A stretch of DNA of 64,000 nt. Origin: Actinoplanes sp. NBC_00393. GTDB taxonomy: Bacteria > Actinomycetota > Actinomycetes > Mycobacteriales > Micromonosporaceae. A program made the translations under genes and the position numbers. Position 1 is the first letter of the stretch, and each line of letters opens with the position of its first letter. This document shows positions 17,111-24,529 of the stretch, in pieces. The notes beneath the pieces are model-generated. The model saw only the letters and a list, made by a program, of their open reading frames with translations, was not told the DNA's origin and did no database searches. The DNA is taken from the NCBI RefSeq assembly GCF_036053395.1, contig NZ_CP107942.1:6714501-6778500 (forward strand), given 5' to 3'.

Positions 17111-17578
17111 ATGACCGCAAAGCGACTCCTCGCGGCAGCCGCAGCCATCGCCGTGTGCAGCGCGGGCTGCGGGTCCGCTTCCGGCTCGGCGGGCCCACCC
17201 AGCGCATCCCCCTCGACCGCGGCGCCGTCGGCCGGCTCACCGGACCGGCTGGCCACCGTCACCGCGATCGACTGGCTGAGCTTCCCGGACACCGGTCAGT
17301 TCGACGTCACTTTTCACCTGACCGAGCACTGCGCCTACCTGCAGGGGCCGCCCGACAAGCCGGTTCTGCTGGTCTGGCCGGACGGGCAGGCCTGGATCGA
17401 CCCGGCCACCCCCGACTCGGTGCAACTCCGCGAGCCCGGCTCCGGCAAGCTCGTCCGGATCAGCGACGGCCAGCGGGTCAATCTCGGAGGCATGCCGTAC
17501 AGCGGCGACACCTACACGACGCCGCCGCATCCCTCCTGTCCGGCCGATGAGGCGTTCCTGGTCGCCCAGATCATGTAG
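17111..17578 (+). CDS. Small secreted lipoprotein of unknown function
   Basis: A 155-residue protein with a lipoprotein signal: MTAKRLL, a hydrophobic core, then the lipobox VCSAGC, followed by a Ser/Pro/Ala-rich spacer. The remaining 110 residues form one small domain with three later cysteines and no motif I recognise. The ATG at 17111 is chosen because it begins the signal peptide; an in-frame start at 17066 would add 15 residues before it. It lies just upstream of the xylanase and on the same strand, but about 100 bases and a CebR-type operator separate them, so they are probably independent. Confidence 0.7.
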   Translation: MTAKRLLAAAAAIAVCSAGCGSASGSAGPPSASPSTAAPSAGSPDRLATVTAIDWLSFPDTGQFDVTFHLTEHCAYLQGPPDKPVLLVWPDGQAWIDPATPDSVQLREPGSGKLVRISDGQRVNLGGMPYSGDTYTTPPHPSCPADEAFLVAQIM

Positions 17579-17609
17579 CTGCGGCAACATCGCGGACACG
17601 ACGTTGTAA

Positions 17610-17623
17610 TGGGAGCGCTCCCA
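17610..17623. promoter_or_regulatory. CebR-type operator upstream of the xylanase
   Basis: TGGGAGCGCTCCCA, a perfect 14-base palindrome and an exact match to the CebR box known from Streptomyces, where a LacI-family repressor is released by cello-oligosaccharides. It is 58 bases before the xylanase start. The binding protein is not encoded in this window. Confidence 0.88.
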
Positions 17624-17680
17624 TGTAACGATGTCTGTCACTCTCCTGTCCGCGTACCCCCATCGCGAAGGACCCCGCAC

Positions 17681-19717
17681 ATGCGCGCTCTCGCGCGGCT
17701 GGCCCTGGCCACCGTCCTGGTCGCGGCCCCGATCGCCGCCGTCACCCTCGCACCCACCGCGAACGCGGCCGAGGATCCCACCCCCATCACCGTGCTGACC
17801 AGCAACTTCGAGGACGGCACGGTGCAGGGCTGGGCCGGCCGGTCCGCCGAGACGCTGGCCCACACGACGACAGTCGCGCACGGCGGGACCGGCAGCCTCG
17901 CCGTCACCGGGCGCACCGCCGCCTGGCAGGGACCGTCACTGGACGTGCTCGACGTCTTCGAGAAGGGCACCGCGTACACGATCTCGGCCTGGGTCCGGAT
18001 GGCAAGCGGCTCGGACAACGCCCGGCTCAGCGTGGAACGCCGGACCGGTGGCACGGCCGCCTACGACCAGGTGGTCGGCAACACCGCGGTCACCGCGAAC
18101 GGCTGGGTCAACCTGACCGGCCGCTACACCCTCGCCTCCGACGTCGAGTTCCTCCGGGTGTACGTGGAGACGGCGTCCACGACCGAGTCGTTCTACATCG
18201 ACGACGTGACCGCGAGCTACGTGCCGGCGCTGCCGATCCAGACCGACATCCCGTCGGTGCAGGACGTGGTCACCGAGTTCCCGGTCGGCGCGTCGATCAC
18301 CGGCGCCGAGATCGTCACGACGCACGGGGAACTCCTGACCAAGCACTTCAACTCGGTGACGCCGGGCAACGCCCTCAAGTGGGACGCGACCGAGCCGACC
18401 GAGAACACGTTCACGTACGCCCAGGCAGATCCGTTGATGGCGTTCGCCCGTACGCATGATCTGGCCGTGCGGGGTCACACGCTGGTGTGGCACAACCAGA
18501 CGCCGTCCTGGGTGTTCACCGGGGCCGACGGTCAGCCGATGACCGCCACCGCCGAGGACAAGGAACTGCTCCTCGCCCGGCTGGAGAACCACATCCGCAA
18601 CGTGGCCGGCCACTACGGCGACCAGATCGGTGTCTGGGACGTGGTCAACGAGGTCATCGACGAGAACCAGTCGGACGGTCTGCGGCGCAGCAACTGGTTC
18701 AACGTCGCCGGGCTGGACTACATCCGGACCGCGTTCCGGGTGGCGCGGGAGGTTCTGCCGAACGCCAAGCTGTACATCAACGACTACAACACCAACGTGC
18801 CGGCCAAGCGGGACAAGCTCTACAACCTGATCGCGCAGCTCAAGGCCGAAGGGGTGCCGATCGACGGCGTCGGCCACCAGGTGCACATCAACGTGAGCTG
18901 GCCGACCCTCGCCGAGTCCGAGGCGATGATCCAGAAGTTCATCCCGCTCGGCATCGACCAGCAGGTCACCGAGATGGACGTCAGCATCTACACCAGCAAC
19001 AGCGAGAGCTTCCCGACGCCGCCGGCCGACCGGTTGCTCAAGCAGGCGTACGTCTACCGCGACATGTTCGCCCTGTTCCGCAAGTACGCCGCGGAGATCA
19101 CCTCAGTGACGCTGTGGGGTCTGGCCGACGACAACACCTGGCTGGACACCTTCCCGGTGACCCGCAAGGACGCGCCGTTGCTCTTCGACACCCGGTTGCA
19201 GGCGAAGTCCGCGTACTGGGGCGTGGTCGATCCCTCGAAGATCAACCCGTCGCCGTCGCCCAGCGTCTCCTCCGCTTCCCCGTCCCCCTCGGTCTCCGTC
19301 TCCCCGTCGGCCTCGGTCTCGCCCTCGGTTTCCGTCTCCCCCTCGGTTTCCGTCTCGCCCTCGGCCAGCGTCTCCCCGTCGCCGAGCTCGGGCACCGCAG
19401 GCTGCGCGGTCACCTACCGGGTGACGGGCAGCTGGCCGGGCGGCTTCCAGGGCGACGTGAAGATCACCAACACCGGCACGGCGCCGATTGCCGGCTGGTC
19501 GCTGAACTGGCAGTACACCGCCGGCCAGAAGATCTCCCAGCTCTGGAACGGCGCCCTGACCCAGTCCGGAACCGCGGTCACGGTGGCCAACACCTCCTGG
19601 AACGGCACGCTGTCCCCGAACGGCTCGGCTTCGTTCGGCTTCCTCGGCAGCTGGACCGGCACCAACCCGGTCCCGGCCGCCTTCACACTCAATGGCGCCA
19701 CCTGCACCACCCTCTGA
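17681..19717 (+). CDS. Secreted GH10 endo-1,4-beta-xylanase with two carbohydrate-binding modules
   Basis: A 678-residue secreted enzyme that should cleave xylan outside the cell. Domains in order: signal peptide (residues 1-30, ending ANA-AED); a CBM4/9/22-like module (about 35-180, beginning LTSNFEDGTVQGW); a GH10 catalytic domain (about 195-520) with GHTLVWHNQTPSW, acid/base Glu324 in WDVVNEV and nucleophile Glu431 in VTEMDV; a Ser/Pro/Val linker (about 530-570) of repeating PSVSVSP units; and a C-terminal CBM2 bounded by cysteines from Cys575. The start at 17681 opens the signal peptide, although the frame is open further upstream. The CebR-type box shows likely induction by plant-polymer sugars. 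The CBM2 targets cellulose or xylan surfaces. Confidence 0.95.
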   Translation: MRALARLALATVLVAAPIAAVTLAPTANAAEDPTPITVLTSNFEDGTVQGWAGRSAETLAHTTTVAHGGTGSLAVTGRTAAWQGPSLDVLDVFEKGTAYTISAWVRMASGSDNARLSVERRTGGTAAYDQVVGNTAVTANGWVNLTGRYTLASDVEFLRVYVETASTTESFYIDDVTASYVPALPIQTDIPSVQDVVTEFPVGASITGAEIVTTHGELLTKHFNSVTPGNALKWDATEPTENTFTYAQADPLMAFARTHDLAVRGHTLVWHNQTPSWVFTGADGQPMTATAEDKELLLARLENHIRNVAGHYGDQIGVWDVVNEVIDENQSDGLRRSNWFNVAGLDYIRTAFRVAREVLPNAKLYINDYNTNVPAKRDKLYNLIAQLKAEGVPIDGVGHQVHINVSWPTLAESEAMIQKFIPLGIDQQVTEMDVSIYTSNSESFPTPPADRLLKQAYVYRDMFALFRKYAAEITSVTLWGLADDNTWLDTFPVTRKDAPLLFDTRLQAKSAYWGVVDPSKINPSPSPSVSSASPSPSVSVSPSASVSPSVSVSPSVSVSPSASVSPSPSSGTAGCAVTYRVTGSWPGGFQGDVKITNTGTAPIAGWSLNWQYTAGQKISQLWNGALTQSGTAVTVANTSWNGTLSPNGSASFGFLGSWTGTNPVPAAFTLNGATCTTL

Positions 19718-19808
19718 CCGGCGTCGGCCGGCCGGCGGCCTGGGGGGCACGCCGGCCGGCCAACGCCCCACCGTCCGAAACAGCCGTGAGAGCCAGTTGA
19801 GAAAACCA

Positions 19809-20056
19809 GCTGACCGCCACGGCTGCCTCGGCGAGCTGGAAGCAACGCTCAGCGTCAGCTGAGCCGACCGGCTGACCGCCACGGCTGCCTCGGCGAGCTG
19901 GAAGCAACGCTCAGCGTCAGCTGAGCCAACCAGCTGACCGCCACGGCTGCCTCGGCGGCCCGGAAGCAACGCTCAGCGTCAGCTGAGCCGACCGGCTGAC
20001 CGCCAGCGCTGCATCGCGGGCCCGGAAGCAGCTGTCAGGGTCAGCTGAGCCACCTG
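19809..20056 (+). repeat. Four-copy 62-bp tandem repeat with an internal hairpin
   Basis: Four units of 62 bases start at 19809, 19871, 19933 and 19995; the first three are nearly identical and the last is diverged. Each contains GCTCAGC-GTCA-GCTGAGC, a 7-base stem with a 4-base loop (weaker in the last), and an AGCTGAC...GTCAGCT pair spanning the unit. Since 62 is not a multiple of three the array is non-coding. It occupies the 460-bp gap between the xylanase stop and the esterase, where no other feature is seen, and may serve as a terminator array. Confidence 0.9.
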
Positions 20057-20176
20057 CCCTTTCCCGGCGGCCGCGCTGTGGGGCTTGAGTGGCTGACGGT
20101 CGCGTGGTGCGGCGGAACGGGGTAGCTGGGGTTGGGGGCGGCGTCACGCGTACCGATGATGGCCGTTGGGTTGTGC

Positions 20177-20980
20177 ATGCGTAGGCGGACATTGCTGGCG
20201 GGTGCGGTGGTGGGGTCGGCGGCGGCGATAGCCGGTGTTTGGCTGCGGGAGCATGACGGAGCCGGCGCGGTGGCCGTGCGGCCGTCGGCGCCGCCCGGGG
20301 ACGAGCGGGTCGAGCGGCGGCATTCGGAGGCTCGCGGGCGGGAGGTGGAGTTCTACACCGCGGTGCCGGAGGGGTTCGGGGACGGCCGTGGGCTGCCGGT
20401 CTGCCTGGTGTTGCACGGCGGGTCCAAGAGGCCCGGGGATTTCGCCGGGGTCGGGCTGGGTGGCTTCCTGACGGAAGCAGCAAGGCGTGGGGGTACGCCG
20501 TTCGTGCTGGCCGGGGCCACCGGGGATCGGCTGGCGTGGCAGCCGGATGGGCGGGACGATCCGCAGCGGATGGTTCGCGAGGAGCTGCCGGCCTGGTGTG
20601 CGGAGCGCGGGTTCGACTCCAGCCGGCTGGCTGCCTGGGGATGGTCGATGGGCGGCTACGGGTCGTTGTTGCTGGCGGAGACGTTTCCGGGGTTCGTGCG
20701 GGCGGTGGCTGCGTTCTCGCCGGCGGTGTCGCCGGGGGATGCGGTGTTCGACGGGGTGGGGCGGCTGGCCGGTACGCCGATCGGGCTGTGGTGCGGGCGC
20801 GACGACAGCCTCTACGACAACGTCCGGGAGCTGCGGAAGGCGCTGCCCGAGGCGCCGGCCGCGGGTGGATACCGGGATGGCGACCACAACTTCGGTTACT
20901 GGAGTCGCGAGATTCCGGCGGCCTTCGACTTCGTGGCGGGCGCGCTCAGTCCGGCGGAAGCGTCGCGCCCCAGCGGGTGA
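20177..20980 (+). CDS. Secreted or membrane-anchored esterase, alpha/beta-hydrolase
   Basis: A 267-residue alpha/beta-hydrolase of the esterase-D/acetylxylan-esterase type. The N-terminus MRRRTLLAGAVVGSAAAIAGVW looks like a signal peptide or anchor. Nucleophile motif GWSMGGYGS, oxyanion segment VLHGGSKRPGDF, acid candidate in CGRDDSLYD and a histidine in GDHNFGYW are visible. An earlier in-frame start would place 15 non-signal residues ahead, so 20177 is preferred. It lies after the xylanase and could remove acetyl or feruloyl groups from plant polymers, but the repeat array between them argues against one operon. Its 3' end overlaps the convergent DUF2236 gene by 35 bases. Confidence 0.8.
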   Translation: MRRRTLLAGAVVGSAAAIAGVWLREHDGAGAVAVRPSAPPGDERVERRHSEARGREVEFYTAVPEGFGDGRGLPVCLVLHGGSKRPGDFAGVGLGGFLTEAARRGGTPFVLAGATGDRLAWQPDGRDDPQRMVREELPAWCAERGFDSSRLAAWGWSMGGYGSLLLAETFPGFVRAVAAFSPAVSPGDAVFDGVGRLAGTPIGLWCGRDDSLYDNVRELRKALPEAPAAGGYRDGDHNFGYWSREIPAAFDFVAGALSPAEASRPSG

Positions 20981-22103
20981 ACTGGGCGCGGGCCTGCTGT
21001 TCGCCCCGGTCGAGCAGCAGACGGCGCCCGCCGGGGAGGCGGCCCAGGCCCTGGCTGATCAGCAGGTTCGCGGCCACCCGGGAGAGGCCGTACCAGGGCA
21101 GGCGGTAGGGCAGGCCGAGGTCGCGCATGGCGGCCCGCCCGAGCAGCCAGGAGCTGACCGACAGCGCGCGCTCCCGCTCGTAGAGCCTGCGCCGGCGGCC
21201 GGCGACCACGTCGTCGGTCATGTGGATGAGCGCGTGGGCCAGGGCGCGGCTGTTGCCGTCCGGCGGCGGGTCGTGGGACAGGAAGTGGTAGAGCAGGCGG
21301 CGGCCACGGCGTTCGGTGTGCGGCAGCCACTCGTCCGGGACACCCATCAGCCAGCCGACGTAGGACCACAGATGCATCACCGCGGCGGCGTCGGAGCGGG
21401 AGACGCGTACGCCGAGCAGGCGCAGATGCAGCAGGAAGCTGGTGCTGAACACGCCCAGGGTGCTGGCCTGGTCGTACAGGTTGATCGGCACGCCGCGGCG
21501 GTCCCACTCCCAGCCGGGGTCGGCCTCCAGCTTGGCGTTGACCAGGGCGTGCATGACGCGGACGTGCACGGACAGGCGGAAACCCGCACCCTCCGGCGCC
21601 AGGCCGCCGGGCGCGGTCACCGCACGCCACCAGAGCGACGTCTCCTTGATCCGGCGCAGCGTCTCGCCGCCGGCCAGCCGACCGGTACGCACCAGTGGTT
21701 CCAGCGCGGCGCCGGTGCGGTAGCCGCCGAGCAGTGAGCCGTACGCCAGGACCAGTCCGGCGTCCATCCCGAACGCGCGGCAGGCCTCGGCCCCGCGGGC
21801 GAGCAGCCGGTCGTCCACCCAGCCGGGCCGGTCGAGCACCACGGCGTAGAAGGCCCGCAGCGGCTCGGGCGCGTCGGCGGACGGGCCGGCGGCGAGGGCC
21901 CGGTGCAGGTCGGCCGGCTTCATCGCGCGGACCAGCGCGGCGGCCGGCTCGTCCCGGCGGTTGAGGCCGGCCCGCAGGTCCGCCAGCTCGTCATCGGTCG
22001 GTTGCGCGCCGGTGCCCGCGACCAGCCGCAGCGGACGGGCGGCCCGCTCACCCCAGTCCCGGTCGGCCCCGAACCGGCTGGGCACATCCACCCGCGTCGT
22101 CAT
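20946..22103 (-). CDS. DUF2236 / MpaB-family oxygenase-like protein
   Basis: A 385-residue protein of the DUF2236 family, which includes MpaB and latex-clearing-protein-like haem oxygenases. Family-like features: GLVLAYGSLLGGY, RIKETSLWW, the HVRVMHALVN helix with a likely haem-ligand histidine, and INLYDQASTLGVFSTSFL. The start MTTRVDVPSRFG at 22103 is the first sensible methionine; the open frame extends further but with no protein-like sequence. Substrate is unknown. It is convergent with the esterase, and their ends overlap by 35 bases. Confidence 0.8.
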   Translation of the reverse strand: MTTRVDVPSRFGADRDWGERAARPLRLVAGTGAQPTDDELADLRAGLNRRDEPAAALVRAMKPADLHRALAAGPSADAPEPLRAFYAVVLDRPGWVDDRLLARGAEACRAFGMDAGLVLAYGSLLGGYRTGAALEPLVRTGRLAGGETLRRIKETSLWWRAVTAPGGLAPEGAGFRLSVHVRVMHALVNAKLEADPGWEWDRRGVPINLYDQASTLGVFSTSFLLHLRLLGVRVSRSDAAAVMHLWSYVGWLMGVPDEWLPHTERRGRRLLYHFLSHDPPPDGNSRALAHALIHMTDDVVAGRRRRLYERERALSVSSWLLGRAAMRDLGLPYRLPWYGLSRVAANLLISQGLGRLPGGRRLLLDRGEQQARAQFTRWGATLPPD

Positions 22104-22168
22104 GCCCCGACGATAAAGGAGCCGGCCCCCGGAATCTCCGAGGACCGGCTCCGGGAACCGGGCGCGGG

Positions 22169-23680
22169 CTAGACGGCGAAGCCGCGGTGGCGGCGCACCA
22201 GCTTGCGCAGCATGAAGACGGTCTGCGCGATGGTGGCGATGTAGAGGATCGGCCAGCCCAGCGAGAGGATCGCCGACTGGATCGCCACGCTCTGCTGGGT
22301 CCAGGCGTACGTCGCACCGCCCATGACCGCGAGCAGCACGACCAGCGGCATCACGTAGGCCGAGCCCTTGCCCTTCTCGGCGTTCGCCTGGGCGGCCCAG
22401 TTGTCCTTCTCGGTCTGGGCGAGGAACTGGGTCCAGGCGGAGACGAAGTGCCCCATCCGGATCCACATGTAGATCTCCGCCGGGAAGAACAGCGCGGCGT
22501 ACATGATGTCGGAGGCGCTCTTGTCCTTCATGGCCAGTGCGAGGCGCAGGTTCAGCAGCATCGCGACGGCCGGCGGGATGAGCCAGATCGGGTTGAAGAC
22601 GAAGGCGTCGATCGACAGCGCGGCGACCAGCAGCAGGAGGAAGCCGAGCCGGGAGGCGATGTTGAACGCCATCGAGACGTTCTCGTACCAGCGCAGCCGC
22701 AGGTTGGGGTGCAGCGGCTGGCCCTTGTTGTCACCGCGCTGACCGGGCCAGAACAGGTCGATGGCGCCGAAGTTCCACTTCACCTGCTGGCCGTGCAGGG
22801 CGCGCAGGTTGGTCATCGGGCCGACGTAGGCGTACGCGGTGGCACTGATCTTGGTGCTGTAACCGGCGTCCTTGATCTGCAGGGACAGCTTGCTGTCCTC
22901 GACCTCGCTGTCGCGGACCCAGGGCGCCTGCTGGTGGTGGCGGACCATCACCGTTTCCAGCGCGCGCATGCTGAACAGGCTGCACTGCCCGCCCAGCACG
23001 GCCATGTTGCGGCCGCGGAGCAGGTTGTCCATGTTGAAGGCGGCGAACTGGGCCCGCTGGCCGGCCACCAGGAAGCGCGCCATCAGGCCCCGGTGGCGGC
23101 TCTTGTCGATGCTGTAGATGGCGCTGAGCCCGCCGATTCGCGGGTCGTCGGTCATCTCCAGCTCGAGACGCTCCACAGTGTCCCGGGCGAGGGTGGTGTC
23201 GCCGTCCACGCCGAGGATGTAGTCGAAGCCGCGGGACAGGAAGTACCCGTAGTTCAGCGCCCCGACCTTCTTGTCGGGGTTCACGCCCATGTCGTGGACG
23301 TGCAGGTTGGTGACGAACTCCTGGCCCTTGACCGTACGGGTGTGGCGCCCCTCGAAACGGCGGGCGATCTCCGGGGTGTCGTCGTCGGTGTTGTTGATGA
23401 TGACGTGGATGACGTCCGGCAGCCGCGTCTGCGCGAGGATGCTCTTCAGGACGTCCTCGATCGAGTCCTGCTCGTTGTAGCACGGGATGATGCAGCTGAT
23501 CCGGGCGTTGCGCGGCGTCGCGGTGGCGACGGCGAACTCGCCGGACGCCGTCTCGACGGCCTCCAGATCGGAGAGCTGCGGTACGGCCGGCGGCAGCGCC
23601 AGCGGCCCGGCCTTGGCGCTGCGGGCCTGCAGGATCTGGCGGTCGGTGGCCCGGCGCAGGCCGGGACTGGACTCGGTCAT
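22169..23680 (-). CDS. Membrane-bound family 2 glycosyltransferase (processive type)
   Basis: A 503-residue GT2 enzyme resembling cellulose, hyaluronan and poly-N-acetylglucosamine synthases. Seen: the nucleotide-sugar strand ISCIIPCYNEQDSIEDVL, the metal-binding GVDGDTTLARD, the acceptor aspartate in DSEVEDSKLS, and QQVKWNFG in place of the QxxRW motif (Arg to Lys). After about residue 320 there are roughly four to five membrane spans and an amphipathic interface helix (RMGHFVSAWTQFLAQ). It overlaps the lipoprotein gene upstream by 4 bases, so the pair may make and export or anchor a surface polysaccharide. The sugar cannot be told from sequence. Confidence 0.85.
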   Translation of the reverse strand: MTESSPGLRRATDRQILQARSAKAGPLALPPAVPQLSDLEAVETASGEFAVATATPRNARISCIIPCYNEQDSIEDVLKSILAQTRLPDVIHVIINNTDDDTPEIARRFEGRHTRTVKGQEFVTNLHVHDMGVNPDKKVGALNYGYFLSRGFDYILGVDGDTTLARDTVERLELEMTDDPRIGGLSAIYSIDKSRHRGLMARFLVAGQRAQFAAFNMDNLLRGRNMAVLGGQCSLFSMRALETVMVRHHQQAPWVRDSEVEDSKLSLQIKDAGYSTKISATAYAYVGPMTNLRALHGQQVKWNFGAIDLFWPGQRGDNKGQPLHPNLRLRWYENVSMAFNIASRLGFLLLLVAALSIDAFVFNPIWLIPPAVAMLLNLRLALAMKDKSASDIMYAALFFPAEIYMWIRMGHFVSAWTQFLAQTEKDNWAAQANAEKGKGSAYVMPLVVLLAVMGGATYAWTQQSVAIQSAILSLGWPILYIATIAQTVFMLRKLVRRHRGFAV

Positions 23681-24309
23681 CGGGTGGCACCATCCGTGAG
23701 CAGCGGGAGGGTCAGGGTGTCGAGCGCGGTGGAGCGGTAGTAGCTGTTCGACTTCGGAGCGGTCTCCACGAGCAGGTCCAGCCGGACGCTCAGGGTGAGC
23801 GACTTCGCGCCCGACGTCGCCGGCGGCACTGTCACGACGGTGCTGTACGGGTACGGCGGCGTGACGTCGAACTTGCCGCTGTCGGTGGTGACCGCGGCCC
23901 GCGTCGTACCGTCGTCCTGCGTCACCTCGAAGGTGCTGACGGTGATGCGGTGCGTGCCGTCGGCGTCCTCGATGTGCGCGGAGACGTTGATCGTCTTGGT
24001 CGACTCGGCGGTGTAGAGCTTGGCGTTGTCGCTGGTCCAGTAGGTCAGCTTCACCGAGAAGTCGCCCTGCTTGAGCCGGTGCGTGACGGTGCCGGTGTCC
24101 AGCGGGCCGCTGGGCCGGGCCGGCGCCTTGTTCGCCTTGGCCTCGCCCGTGGCGGCCACCGTGGGCGCGGCGCTGGGCGCGCTGGTCGACTCGTCGCCGA
24201 GCAGCGGCTTACTACTGCTGGTGAGCTGCTGGAGGCTGCCGCAGCCGCTCAGGCTGACGCAGAGCATGGCGGCTGCCATACCGGCGGCCACACTTCGGGG
24301 GAGGGGCAC
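23677..24309 (-). CDS. Lipoprotein paired with the GT2 synthase
   Basis: A 210-residue lipoprotein with signal peptide and lipobox SLSGC, a Ser/Ala/Pro/Lys-rich spacer, and a beta-rich domain (about residues 70-205) without a recognised name. Its stop overlaps the start of the glycosyltransferase by 4 bases (ATGA), implying coupled translation and a shared role. It is the first gene of the pair. It would sit on the outer face of the membrane, where it might guide or modify the polysaccharide; this is inferred from context only. Confidence 0.8.
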   Translation of the reverse strand: MPLPRSVAAGMAAAMLCVSLSGCGSLQQLTSSSKPLLGDESTSAPSAAPTVAATGEAKANKAPARPSGPLDTGTVTHRLKQGDFSVKLTYWTSDNAKLYTAESTKTINVSAHIEDADGTHRITVSTFEVTQDDGTTRAAVTTDSGKFDVTPPYPYSTVVTVPPATSGAKSLTLSVRLDLLVETAPKSNSYYRSTALDTLTLPLLTDGATR

Positions 24310-24529
24310 GGGGGTTCCTTCGTGGGGCGGGGGTCAGGTTTCGTCGAGACGTCGTTACCGGGGATTCGGTGACCAAAGTCGGCGACGGGAACCGGCAGTT
24401 GAGCGTTCCGCCGGGATCTCTGCGTCACCCTTGTGCCGGACCGTGACGGGCGGCTAACGTACCGACGCCGACATCGATGCCCGTGACTTTCTGAGCGCAC
24501 GGGGCACGAGCCGACCACGGGGGAAACGC

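Noticed and set aside
19809..20056. Minus-strand repeat proteins across the 62-bp array
   Set aside because: The unit is not a multiple of three, so the repeats fall in different frames and code for nothing consistent.
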